DNA of 41,607 bases from Oscillospiraceae bacterium (GCA_031271865.1 JAISUW010000009.1:1-41607); one strand, 5' to 3'; positions 6,285 through 13,722 are shown, numbered from the stretch's first letter. The notes: generated from the letters alone by a model not told the origin. Numbers and translations: made by a program.

Positions 6285-7337
6285 TTATTCCGCAAGCTTC
6301 TTGTATTCCAACGCTGCAAATACCGCCGCCGCCAGGCCATAGTGCCAATCGTTCCCGCAGGGCGTGTGGGTGTAAACCAACTTCGGGATGCCCTGAATCG
6401 CCGAAGTCGGGCCGCTGATGTGCGGCATACTCAGCAGACCGTCGCGCAGGACAAAGGAATCGGTCACCGCTGTAAACGCCCGCTGCGCCGCCTCCAAGTA
6501 TTCCGTGCCGAGCCACCCCATGCGTACCCCGAAGAACCAACCGGCCGCGATAAGCATGGTCGCTGAGCTTTCCTTATAAGCGCCGCATTGCGGCAGGAGG
6601 ATGGTCTCAAACCACCCGTCCGCACGCTGCAAGGGCAGGAGTGCTCGGGCAAGCTTCAGGAAAAACGCTTGGATGACCGCCCGCTGCGCATCCTCTTGGA
6701 TATAGTCCCACATAAGGGGAACTGCCGCCATCACCCAGCCGTTGCCGCGCCCCCAAAAGAGTGCTTGCCGCGGGTAGTGGAAGCCGAACTTCGTCCAGTA
6801 GGCGTGCCAAAACAGTCCCGTGTCGGGGTCCTGCAGCAAATCAGCAAATTTTTGCGGCTGCCCTGCGGCAAACGCGGCAAGCTGCGCATTCTCGGTCTCT
6901 GCCGCAATGCGGTTGAGCAGTACACCATACATCATGATGGAATCCACCCACACAGACTTCGGGTAGAACCAATGCTCAAAGCCGTTCCCCAAATGGTTGG
7001 GCATATCGCCGATGACTTTCTCGCTTTGTGCAAAGTAACGCAGGACTCGGTCAACGATGCTCCCGTACTTCTCCCCGCCCGGTGTCTTGGTGAGCTGATA
7101 CGCCCCCAATGCCGGCGCGCAGGTGTCCGAGGAACAGACCCGGTAGCCTGTGTCCAGTTTTGTGTCATAGTACGCCTGCAGGTAAGGCCGAAACGCTGCC
7201 GTCCCAAACGCCTCGTCAAGCAGGGAAAGCGCATAGAGCCACAACGCCTCCCCCCACATCCATTTCATTTTCTCCGCAGGATAACGCTTCACATTGCCCC
7301 GCGCTAGGTGCAGTACCTTTTCTATGGCGGTTTGCAT
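6285..7337 (-). CDS. Glycoside hydrolase family 105/88 (unsaturated rhamnogalacturonyl hydrolase-like)
   Basis: Cytoplasmic enzyme of 350 aa, probably cleaving unsaturated uronyl residues from pectin-derived disaccharides (YteR/YesR type). The (alpha/alpha)6-barrel signatures are visible: KMKWMWGEALW near residues 23-33, WVDSIMMYG near 130 with the putative catalytic Asp, and LFWGRGNGWVM near 190. No signal peptide is present, which fits an intracellular role after oligosaccharide import. The start at 7337 follows GGGAGG with 6-nt spacing; an upstream ATG at 7403 overlaps the promoter. First gene of an operon with the epimerase. Its end products could feed the KDG pathway genes at 38.2-39.9 kb. 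Confidence 0.88.
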   Translation of the reverse strand: MQTAIEKVLHLARGNVKRYPAEKMKWMWGEALWLYALSLLDEAFGTAAFRPYLQAYYDTKLDTGYRVCSSDTCAPALGAYQLTKTPGGEKYGSIVDRVLRYFAQSEKVIGDMPNHLGNGFEHWFYPKSVWVDSIMMYGVLLNRIAAETENAQLAAFAAGQPQKFADLLQDPDTGLFWHAYWTKFGFHYPRQALFWGRGNGWVMAAVPLMWDYIQEDAQRAVIQAFFLKLARALLPLQRADGWFETILLPQCGAYKESSATMLIAAGWFFGVRMGWLGTEYLEAAQRAFTAVTDSFVLRDGLLSMPHISGPTSAIQGIPKLVYTHTPCGNDWHYGLAAAVFAALEYKKLAE

Positions 7338-7393
7338 TCGAGACCTCCCTTTCCGCAACTCCCTTTGCGAACCTTTCTCCCCTGTAGGGCTAT

Positions 7394-7422
7394 AGTATAG
7401 CATGATTCCAGGCGTTTGTCAA
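7394..7422 (-). promoter_or_regulatory. Sigma-A promoter of GH105 operon
   Basis: On the minus strand TTGACA (7422-7417) and TATACT (7399-7394) are 17 bp apart, directly beside the double-palindrome repeats that begin at 7432. Confidence 0.88.
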
Positions 7423-7431
7423 GGCGCGGTT

Positions 7432-7548
7432 GGCGCGCGGCGCGTCGCGAAGCGCCAGGGGCTTCGTGAAGCCCCAATCCGCCGGCTGCGCGCAGCAGGG
7501 CGCGCGGCGCTTCGCGAAGCGCCAGGGGCTTCGTGAAGCCCCAATCCG
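7432..7548. repeat. Tandem 50-bp double-palindrome repeat
   Basis: Two 50-bp copies (7432-7481 and 7499-7548) differ at one base (G at 7444, T at 7511) and are separated by 17 bp. Each copy contains two palindromes in a row: GGCGCTTCGCGAAGCGCC (perfect in copy 2, one pair broken in copy 1) and GGGGCTTCGTGAAGCCCC. The spacer contains CTGCGCGCAG, a third palindrome. The array fills the gap between two divergent promoters (GH105 operon and 7588-7616). It resembles REP/BIME elements in form. Confidence 0.9.
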
Positions 7549-7587
7549 AATTGTGACAATAATTCACCACAATTTCCCGAAAAACAC

Positions 7588-7616
7588 TTGACATTTCCCA
7601 AAAATGAGCGTATAAT
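7588..7616 (+). promoter_or_regulatory. Sigma-A promoter of leader ORF / secreted repeat protein
   Basis: TTGACA 7588-7593 and TATAAT 7611-7616 with 17-bp spacer. Transcription would start near 7623, giving a leader of about 240 nt before the gene at 7861. Confidence 0.9.
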
Positions 7617-7658
7617 CGCTTTAATGAAATGAAGCGTTAAATACAGGAGCAATCGACG

Positions 7659-7784
7659 ATGATAAGCTTCTACAGCTGTCCAAACCGGAAAAGTATAAAG
7701 ACAGATTTGGTTCCAACGCATAGCGGTCGGCAGCCGATGCGGCGGGTCTGCTTTTTGCCGGACTGCTTTCGTGCCTGCAACTGA
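7659..7784 (+). CDS. Possible 41-aa leader peptide or small protein
   Basis: A 41-codon frame begins at ATG 7659, 9 nt after AGGAG, and ends with TGA at 7782-7784. Its product starts MISFYSCPNRKS and has four cysteines and many basic residues, with no resemblance that I know. The stop codon touches the base of a strong hairpin (7784-7827). That makes it either a short independent gene with its own terminator, or a leader peptide controlling read-through into the gene at 7861. It may also be a chance frame. Confidence 0.4.
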   Translation: MISFYSCPNRKSIKTDLVPTHSGRQPMRRVCFLPDCFRACN

Positions 7785-7830
7785 ACAACCCGCCCTGCTA
7801 TCCTGATGGATTGCAGGGCGGGTTGTTTAT
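7784..7830 (+). terminator. Strong leader hairpin (terminator or attenuator)
   Basis: AACAACCCGCCCTGC (7784-7798) pairs perfectly over 15 bp with 7813-7827, with a 14-nt loop, followed by only a short TAT tail. It lies between the promoter at 7588 and the ribosome binding site (AAAAAAGGAG) of the gene at 7861, and no second promoter fits in the 33 nt between. Confidence 0.75.
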
Positions 7831-7860
7831 ACCCAATAACTTAAAAAAGGAGTCATCACT

Positions 7861-9360
7861 ATGAAAAACCTCAAACGTATGCTCTCTGTTTTGCTGTGCG
7901 TGCTGCTGACTGTTGGTATAGGTATATTCGGTCTGCTGCCTGCCGCGGCGACCGAAGCGGATGAGACCCAAATCCGATTGGCAAACGGTACACGGATGAG
8001 CTTTGAGCTACTCTTCTCCGAACATAGGTATGCGGACTATAGTCAACGAGTCCTACTCACCGATTTTTACGAGGCAACACAAGCGGAAAGTAGCATTTCT
8101 ACAGATGATACGGATGTGTTCAGCTATTATGTGTTGCCGCAGTTCACCGCCTACGGCAAGGTTTTCTATGATTTCATCGCGTGCACTGTCTTTGCTCTGA
8201 ATATACTGGATAGCAGTAGCTATCCCAATTTAAAGACAGAGTATATGGATTTTTTGAGAGCGGCAATTCCGGATGAATCAGCCGGCTATCCCGAAACGCA
8301 GGAGGGAATGCAGGATCTCTTGACACAAGGTCAAGCTATACTCGCAAGTTATTTTGTAACCTGTCCTTGGAACTATGAATTGGCTATTCAGAGTACCGCT
8401 TTCCGGGATACGGTGGAGGAAGAAGTTTCAGCGGCGATAGTTTATGGCTTAACAGAATTAATGGATTCCTTTTCAACCAGGCTTGCCAATCGCTTGCTCA
8501 ACACAACCGAAGCGTTGGAAGCTTTCTATTCCGCAAACTTGCCGGATAGCCCCGATTTTTCATTGACAGTTGCACCCTTTAATGAACTGATTGTCCCCTA
8601 TCTCTCGGAATACGGTGCTTCGTTTGCGAACCTCCTCGTGATATATTTCGCGATGCACGGGTTCGATGACGGGCTCGACTACGATTGGGCAGAAGAGCTT
8701 TATGCGTCTCTTACCCCTTCTATAGATGAGCTAATGGATGGCGGCGTTTCCCAAGCGGATCTTGATTCTTTGCTGAACCAAGCGCGTGCGGTGCTGGCTC
8801 AACACTATTTCAATCCGCCGCTGGTATACACAGCCGCCGGACTGCCCCACACCCACACCTACACCGACTGGCGCTCGACGACCCCCGCGACCTGCACCTC
8901 CCCGGCGATAGAAACCGCCTACTGCCCGGACGATGATGCCACCGAAGGCACTACCCGCACCGGAAGTGCCGCCTTGGGACACAGCTACGGCGCTTGGCAA
9001 ACCGTCACACCGGCCACCCACACCGCCGCCGGTCTGGAGGAAAGGGTCTGCACCCATGATGCCGCGCACAAAGAAACGCGGCCGATTGAAAGGCTGGCAG
9101 CGCACACCTATGGCGCGTGGGTACAAACTTCCGCACCGACTTGCACCGCTGCCGGAACCGAAACCCGTACTTGCGCGGCAGACGGAGCGACCGAAAGCCG
9201 TGCAGGTGCCCCTGCCCTCGGTCATAACTTCGGCGCCCGCCACCGCGAAGGCACTTCGTGGGTACAAGAATGCACCCGCTGCGACCAACTGCAGGTCACT
9301 CCATTCGCTTTCTTTGATTGGATACTGTTCCTCATCTGCTTTGGCTGGATATGGATGTAA
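7861..9360 (+). CDS. Secreted/surface protein with C-terminal Cys-containing repeats
   Basis: The 499-aa exported protein has a clear signal peptide (MKNLKRMLSVLLCVLLTVGI..PAAA, cleavage near residue 32). Residues ~35-325 are a helical region I do not recognise. Residues ~325-475 hold four degenerate repeats of the type H-[ST]-Y-[GT]-x-W ... P-x-T-C/H-T-x-A-G ... R-x-C, seen for example as HSYGAWQTVTPATHTAAG and HTYGAWVQTSAPTCTAAG. Such repeats are common in surface proteins of gut Clostridia. The C-terminus (FAFFDWILFLICFGWIWM) is a Trp-rich membrane segment reaching the last residue. Start follows AAAAAAGGAG. Binding partner and function unknown. Codon use is more A/T-rich in the middle region than in neighbours. 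Confidence 0.75.
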   Translation: MKNLKRMLSVLLCVLLTVGIGIFGLLPAAATEADETQIRLANGTRMSFELLFSEHRYADYSQRVLLTDFYEATQAESSISTDDTDVFSYYVLPQFTAYGKVFYDFIACTVFALNILDSSSYPNLKTEYMDFLRAAIPDESAGYPETQEGMQDLLTQGQAILASYFVTCPWNYELAIQSTAFRDTVEEEVSAAIVYGLTELMDSFSTRLANRLLNTTEALEAFYSANLPDSPDFSLTVAPFNELIVPYLSEYGASFANLLVIYFAMHGFDDGLDYDWAEELYASLTPSIDELMDGGVSQADLDSLLNQARAVLAQHYFNPPLVYTAAGLPHTHTYTDWRSTTPATCTSPAIETAYCPDDDATEGTTRTGSAALGHSYGAWQTVTPATHTAAGLEERVCTHDAAHKETRPIERLAAHTYGAWVQTSAPTCTAAGTETRTCAADGATESRAGAPALGHNFGARHREGTSWVQECTRCDQLQVTPFAFFDWILFLICFGWIWM

Positions 9361-9410
9361 TCTCCAAGAGGCAAGCGAAGGCTGACCCGCCGGCCTGCCT
9401 ATCCGCAGAT

Positions 9411-9452
9411 TATCGTATTTTGTGGACTCACACTCCACAAAATACGATATTT
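9411..9452 (+). terminator. Terminator with 16-bp AT-rich perfect stem
   Basis: TATCGTATTTTGTGGA (9411-9426) is exactly inverted at 9434-9449 around the loop CTCACAC, followed by TTTGTGGTCTTT. It lies 50 nt after the 7861 gene and is the likely end of its transcript. Confidence 0.75.
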
Positions 9453-9528
9453 GTGGTCTTTACCGGTGCTTCCCCTGCGGCTCTTGTCTTTTTTAAATCA
9501 TGCCCGCTGTCAAGCCTTTTCTGCCATA

Positions 9529-9564
9529 CAAAAAACAAACCGGAGGGCTTTCGCCCCCCCGGTT
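9529..9564 (-). terminator. Terminator for the small minus-strand ORFs
   Basis: The stem AACCGG-A-GGGC / GCCC-CC-CCGGTT with loop TTTC (9538-9564) is followed on the minus strand by GTTTGTTTTTTG. It may work in both directions, ending also any plus-strand read-through. Confidence 0.65.
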
Positions 9565-9660
9565 GTTTGCGTCACGAGAACGCTTTTGTATGTTCACTTC
9601 ACACGTTCCAAGGTTTTGACACACTGAGTTTTAAACGTTCTCGCCGTGTATCCGCAAGGT

Positions 9661-9774
9661 TCAGTTGCAGAAGCCGGTGACTTGCGCACTGTCCTGGCAT
9701 CCGCAGCTGCCGGAGCCCGACAGGAGCAAGATGATGAGGAGAAGCGGAAGAAGCGATCCCAGATTACAGCTCAT
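9661..9774 (-). CDS. 37-aa hydrophobic peptide with Gly/Ser/Cys tail
   Basis: A miniature protein: MSCNLGSLLPLLLIILLL is one membrane-spanning helix, followed by SGSGSCGCQDSAQVTGFCN. AGGGGG precedes the ATG by 10 nt. The design (short N-terminus, Leu/Ile helix, Gly/Cys tail) is like the YjcZ-type peptides found in spore-forming Firmicutes and like the neighbouring 33-aa ORF, 103 nt upstream. A minus-strand terminator follows at 9529-9564. A sporulation role is inference. Confidence 0.6.
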   Translation of the reverse strand: MSCNLGSLLPLLLIILLLSGSGSCGCQDSAQVTGFCN

Positions 9775-9877
9775 GATAGTGTGTCCCCCTGATTTAGAAT
9801 TTTAGCGCAGATTCCGTTGCACAGCTCATTCTATGCGCTGACCAACGCCGCTATGCGCCTTAGCGTCGGCCTGTAAC

Positions 9878-9979
9878 TTAGCCGTTGCACCCGCAGCCGC
9901 AGCTGTAGTCGCTGCCACCGCCGAGCAGGAGCAGGAGCAGGAGAATGAAGGTGATGTTGCTGTTGATACCGAAGCCCAT
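9878..9979 (-). CDS. 33-aa hydrophobic peptide with Gly/Cys tail (YjcZ-like)
   Basis: MGFGINSNITFILLLLLLL is followed by GGGSDYSCGCGCNG: a single Leu-rich membrane helix and a Gly/Cys end with three cysteines spaced by one residue. The ribosome binding site is excellent (GAAAGGAGG, then 8 nt). The overall pattern MGFG...helix...GGG resembles YjcZ-family sporulation peptides; exact family membership would need a profile search. It is the first of two similar tiny genes on this strand, which supports both being real. Confidence 0.68.
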   Translation of the reverse strand: MGFGINSNITFILLLLLLLGGGSDYSCGCGCNG

Positions 9980-10090
9980 GGTGTGCGCCTCCTTTCCTCG
10001 TTGTTACATTCTCATCATATGCGATTCCGGGGAAAGTGTTACTATAATCCGGCAAATTTCTTTTTAATCGCGCCCGAATATATATACCAC

Positions 10091-10108
10091 CGCGCACGCG
10101 CGCGCGCG
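10091..10108. other. Alternating CG tract (Z-DNA-prone)
   Basis: Eighteen bases of strict pyrimidine-purine alternation (CGCGCACGCGCGCGCGCG), flanked on both sides by TATATATACC-like alternating AT. It lies in the 215-bp gap 9980-10194, which holds no gene that I can see apart from the upstream region of the 33-aa ORF. Confidence 0.8.
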
Positions 10109-10137
10109 ATGATATATACCTATTCATTATATATAAG

Positions 10138-10165
10138 CCCCCGCGCCGGAACAAAGGCGCAGGGG
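10138..10165 (-). terminator. Probable terminator after 10195-10944 gene
   Basis: On the minus strand CCCCTGCGCC-TTTGTTCC-GGCGCGGGGG forms a 10-bp stem with one wobble pair, 29 nt after the stop codon, followed by CTTATATATAAT, a weak U-tract. Confidence 0.6.
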
Positions 10166-10194
10166 ACAGGTCTGATTCGGCTGTGACAGAGAGC

Positions 10195-10944
10195 TCAGGC
10201 AAGCTTTGCGGTGATGGCCTGCTTCACTTCAATCCAGACCGGTATACCAATCACGGCAAGCTGCACCGTCGTGATAATGCCCATCTGGTACCTGGCGTTG
10301 GTAATCTTGCCGGTGGCGGTATCGGCGCGCACGAGGATATACGGACCGCCCAGCAGGTACCCTGTATTCTTGTTGACGGCTTTGGTGATCTCCAAATCCG
10401 CATTGAGGGCTTTGAGGTTGGTGACCATGGTTTCGGGCGTGACATCGCGCTTGGTGATGGCTTTGGACATCGTCGCAAACGTATGGAGGTCATCCCCCGT
10501 TGTGTCGCGCACGTCCTTGGGGACAATGGTGAGAACAACCTCTTTGCCGTTGTCGTAGTAGACTGCTTTCGCATAGGCTATGTCGGAGGCGAGAATCTGC
10601 GCAGGAAGCCCGGGGACACCTGCGATGGTTTCTTGCTCTTTGACGCCGCCTTTCACGAACGCTTTGAGAATCATGGTGGCAGTAACGGACATGGTGTTGT
10701 TCCAGTTCGTGCCGGAGAACTCAACCACCGGCTTGGAGTTCTCCACAGAGAAGCGCGTGTCGGTGTTCTTGGCGGCGATGTCTTGGTAGATGGCCAAGAC
10801 CTGCGGTATATCCTCAATCGTCTGATTGGCGAACGCAAAGGGGATAAAGCCGCCGAAGAGTGTCGTGAAACTCAAACAAAACAAGGTGAATACGGTGCTG
10901 AACCACTGCGCTATTGAACTGAACCATTCCGTCATGGGGGTCAC
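10195..10944 (-). CDS. Unknown membrane-associated protein, 249 aa
   Basis: I do not recognise it. The N-terminus is an aromatic, hydrophobic segment (MTEWFSSIAQWFSTVFTLFCLSF..GGFIPFAF, residues 1-39), a possible signal anchor. The remainder is soluble alpha/beta with Asp/Thr-rich stretches, and ends in another hydrophobic strand (TTVQLAVIGIPVWIEVKQAI). The start is GTG at 10944, 6 nt after AGGA; ATG 10935 is the alternative. It follows the 113-aa gene by 69 nt on the same strand, and both share Trp/Phe-rich WF segments, so they probably form one operon and act together at the membrane. Confidence 0.65.
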   Translation of the reverse strand: MTPMTEWFSSIAQWFSTVFTLFCLSFTTLFGGFIPFAFANQTIEDIPQVLAIYQDIAAKNTDTRFSVENSKPVVEFSGTNWNNTMSVTATMILKAFVKGGVKEQETIAGVPGLPAQILASDIAYAKAVYYDNGKEVVLTIVPKDVRDTTGDDLHTFATMSKAITKRDVTPETMVTNLKALNADLEITKAVNKNTGYLLGGPYILVRADTATGKITNARYQMGIITTVQLAVIGIPVWIEVKQAITAKLA

Positions 10945-11013
10945 TCGCTTTCCTAATTATATGGTCTTTATGTGAGAAGCAGACGGCACAAGCCGCCTGC
11001 GAGCCGGCGGGTC

Positions 11014-11355
11014 TCAGCCCACCGGGGCAATGATATCCATAAGCCACGCCACGACGATGGCCAGACCGCGGCTCACCCACGGGAAGAAGCCCGTCCAGAG
11101 TCCGGAGAACCAATCCCAGATGGGTTTCCAGACATCTTCATACCAGTCGCCGGTGGCGGTCGCGGCTGCCGCCGGAACCGTTGTTCCGGGCGCGGGCGGG
11201 TCGGGCGTGTAGTAGGTGGCGTCCTTTACCTCATACTGCGCCGCGGCGGTTGTGACAACTACGGTCTCCGGCTCCTTAATCTGCGCGGCCACGACAGTCA
11301 TGGCGCAGAACACCATCGCTACCGATAGGATACCGGCAAGAATACGTTTCTTCAT
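11014..11355 (-). CDS. Unknown exported protein with Trp-rich C-terminal helix, 113 aa
   Basis: The signal peptide (MKKRILAGILSVAMVFCAMTVVAA, cleavage near residue 24) is followed by a Thr/Ala/Pro linker (residues ~33-68, PDPPAPGTTVPAAAA) and a C-terminal segment rich in Trp and hydrophobics (DWYEDVWKPIWDWFSGLW..SRGLAIVVAWLMDIIAPVG) that could lie in or on the membrane. No family is recognised. It has a GGAGAG ribosome binding site and a promoter at 11472-11500, and is the first gene of a likely operon with the 249-aa gene. Confidence 0.65.
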   Translation of the reverse strand: MKKRILAGILSVAMVFCAMTVVAAQIKEPETVVVTTAAAQYEVKDATYYTPDPPAPGTTVPAAAATATGDWYEDVWKPIWDWFSGLWTGFFPWVSRGLAIVVAWLMDIIAPVG

Positions 11356-11471
11356 AAGTCATTCTCTCCTTCTTCATGAGCCGCCTGTACTTCGGCCGGC
11401 TCGGTTTGGCGGGGCATGTCGGTGTGCCCCGACCCTGCCATAGATTCGCACGCTGCTTGTCTGATACTCCC

Positions 11472-11500
11472 ATTATATCATATCCGGACCGCAAAAGCAA
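11472..11500 (-). promoter_or_regulatory. Sigma-A promoter of 11355/10944 operon
   Basis: On the minus strand TTGCTT (11500-11495) and TATAAT (11477-11472) are 17 bp apart, with a leader of about 110 nt. The 317 bases to the next CDS-side promoter (11501-11672) show no convincing gene. Confidence 0.8.
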
Positions 11501-11672
11501 GGCTTTCCCCCAAACTTTCACCGTACTTCCATACGATTGACTTTAAGAATGCCGGAGCAGGTGCAGGAAAATCCTTCATGGACTGTTCATTTTATAGTCG
11601 TGCGGCTGCCCGCTTTTCCTCACCGGCGGCAAGAGCCTTTGCGGCGGCAGGTCAGCGTTGCCGAAAAAAATG

Positions 11673-11701
11673 TTGACAAATTTAATCCAACACTGTATAA
11701 T
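11673..11701 (+). promoter_or_regulatory. Sigma-A promoter of lipoprotein protease gene
   Basis: TTGACA 11673-11678 and TATAAT 11696-11701 with 17-bp spacer. The ~105-nt leader carries a small stem ATGGTTT/AAACCAT (11708-11730). Confidence 0.9.
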
Positions 11702-11811
11702 GTTAGTAATGGTTTAAAGTAAAAAACCATAAGGAACATAGGCAGGTTGGGCGGATTCTTAGGGCAGGCAAAGCGAACAGGGTGTACTTTAATTCTAAGG
11801 GGAGATGTCAG

Positions 11812-13668
11812 GTGTTGAGAGCGAAATCATGGATTCTGCTGCTGCCGGTGCTGCTTTTAACCGTATTGCTGACGGGCTGCGGGGAAAAGGGCTACCCGAC
11901 GGCGGCGACCGTTAACGAGGCGATTGCTTCCGTGGGCTATCTCCAGATTCTGGACAGCAGCGAAGAGGAGTTGTGGTCCGGCACGGCGTGGGTCTGCGGG
12001 GAGAACCTCGTAGCTACGGCACGGCACTGCGTCATTGACGACAGCGGTAACGAGGATGTCCAAAGCGGGAACATCATCTTCAATTATGGCTCGACTGCGG
12101 AGGATGTGCGCCCGATTGCGGGTGTGCTGGCTATGGATGACGTCGCCGACATCGCCGTCCTGCGCGTGGACACCACGGACCTGAAAGCCATTGCCGTTGG
12201 GACAGAGGAGGGACTCATGGCGGGGGATGCCATCAGCATCATCTCCAATCCGAAAGGCAGTTCGGCGACGGCGAATTTCCTTTCCACCGCTACCGTCGGA
12301 AAAATCACAACCATGGCGCTCCTCACAGCGGAGGAGGGCGGCGAGCTCAACTGCACGGAGATCCAATTCTCCGGGGGGGACGGCGTGAAATCCGGCTCCA
12401 GCGGCGGCGTTGTCCTCAAAGGCACCCAAGCGGTCGGCATTGAGCGCGCCAGTTACACGGCGACGGAAATTGACGTCGCTTCCCCGGTCAGCTACTTGCA
12501 GACATTGCTTGCCTCCATTTCCGAAGAAACCGAAGCGGTTTCCCTGGAGGAAATCAATAACAGCCAACCGTATTACATCAGCGAATCTGCTGCCGATGAC
12601 TACTGGGCTTACGGCGAGCAGTATACGGAGAGCACCGGCACCATAGAGGCCGTGCGGTACGCGCACCTGGAGGACGAGGAATGGCTCTACTCTTCCTTTA
12701 CAATAGACCCGGACGAAGGGCGTATGCCGAATACGCCGCATGTCTACTATGAGGACGAGGAGAACTATTCGCTGCATGAGGATTATGTAGAGGGGTATTA
12801 TCTTTCTTACATGATTGACGATGATGGGGACCCGATGATTGCCTACCGGCCGGAAGACGGGTACGCCGGCTACCGCGGACTGCTCGGGACTACGGGTACC
12901 GAAGCGGATTGGTATGCTTTCCTATACTACTATGATGACAACCTGGATGAGCAAGGCTATAGTATATATACCTCACATAGGGATGACGACTCCCGTTCCG
13001 TGTATTTCGAAACCTATCTGGATGATATGCAGCAGGGAGCTGAAATCCATGTCAACGAAGACTGGTTCTATCTGAATCTCTACGAGGATGATGAGCGATT
13101 GGATTCTTATGTCGCAATCAACATCAAAACCGGTTCCGGCACGTATCAGAGTTTCGATACAGACGAATCCGCTCCGCTGGACTTTGAGGAACTGGGCATA
13201 ACATACAATACCGCAGGCAAAACGATAAAACTCGGAATGCCGGATGTAAACAATCTCCTCCTCACCTGGGAAAGCGAGACGAAGTACACCCTCACCGACG
13301 ACTTCCGCAAGGTGTCTGCCGACGGTGACAACTGGAGCTTTGCCGTCACATCCAAGAACCCCTCCAAACCCTATGTGTCCATGGACATCACCAAGGGCGA
13401 GGCCGGTTTGGAAGCCGCTTTCACAGCGGCAGACAGCAAGTTTGACAGCACTGCGGCTGTGAACCTCACCGACTATTCCATGCGCCTGACGGATGGGGTG
13501 AATATCGCCTCCATCAGCAAGGACAGCCGCCAAGTCACCAACGGCACGAAGACGGCGACCTACTACCCGGAAGACAATGAGCTCAAGATAGACGACGGGC
13601 AGCACATTGCGTGGCTCGGGAAGAGCTATTCGCCGATTGTGGTGGCGAAAGCTGCGGCAACAGAATAA
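11812..13668 (+). CDS. Lipoprotein with trypsin-like serine protease domain
   Basis: The 618-aa protein is lipid-anchored: the signal sequence ends in lipobox LLTGC (mature Cys near residue 23). Residues ~30-240 form a trypsin/HtrA-like fold with a full triad: His in ATARHCV (~71), Asp in VADIAVLRVD (~113), Ser in KSGSSGGVVL (~196). The following ~380 residues are acidic and Tyr-rich (YYEDEENYSLHEDYVEGYY) with beta-rich segments, unrecognised; no PDZ domain is visible. The start is GTG 11812, 7 nt after AAGGGGAG, giving a compact lipoprotein signal; the GTG at 11782 lacks a site. Monocistronic, promoter at 11673, terminator at 13688. It may process extracellular proteins at the membrane; substrate unknown. 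Confidence 0.8.
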   Translation: MLRAKSWILLLPVLLLTVLLTGCGEKGYPTAATVNEAIASVGYLQILDSSEEELWSGTAWVCGENLVATARHCVIDDSGNEDVQSGNIIFNYGSTAEDVRPIAGVLAMDDVADIAVLRVDTTDLKAIAVGTEEGLMAGDAISIISNPKGSSATANFLSTATVGKITTMALLTAEEGGELNCTEIQFSGGDGVKSGSSGGVVLKGTQAVGIERASYTATEIDVASPVSYLQTLLASISEETEAVSLEEINNSQPYYISESAADDYWAYGEQYTESTGTIEAVRYAHLEDEEWLYSSFTIDPDEGRMPNTPHVYYEDEENYSLHEDYVEGYYLSYMIDDDGDPMIAYRPEDGYAGYRGLLGTTGTEADWYAFLYYYDDNLDEQGYSIYTSHRDDDSRSVYFETYLDDMQQGAEIHVNEDWFYLNLYEDDERLDSYVAINIKTGSGTYQSFDTDESAPLDFEELGITYNTAGKTIKLGMPDVNNLLLTWESETKYTLTDDFRKVSADGDNWSFAVTSKNPSKPYVSMDITKGEAGLEAAFTAADSKFDSTAAVNLTDYSMRLTDGVNIASISKDSRQVTNGTKTATYYPEDNELKIDDGQHIAWLGKSYSPIVVAKAAATE

Positions 13669-13687
13669 CCATAGCCCGATTCCATGA

Positions 13688-13722
13688 AGCACCCTCCGCC
13701 GCGGCGGAGGGTGCTGTGTTTG
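13688..13722 (+). terminator. Terminator of lipoprotein protease gene
   Basis: AGCACCCTCCGCC (13688-13700) pairs with 13703-13715 around GC, then TGTGTTTGTT. It lies in the convergent gap with the E2 gene and could serve both strands. Confidence 0.8.

Noticed and set aside
7432-7548. CRISPR array
   Set aside because: Only two units with a 17-bp spacer, strong internal double palindromes and no cas genes nearby.
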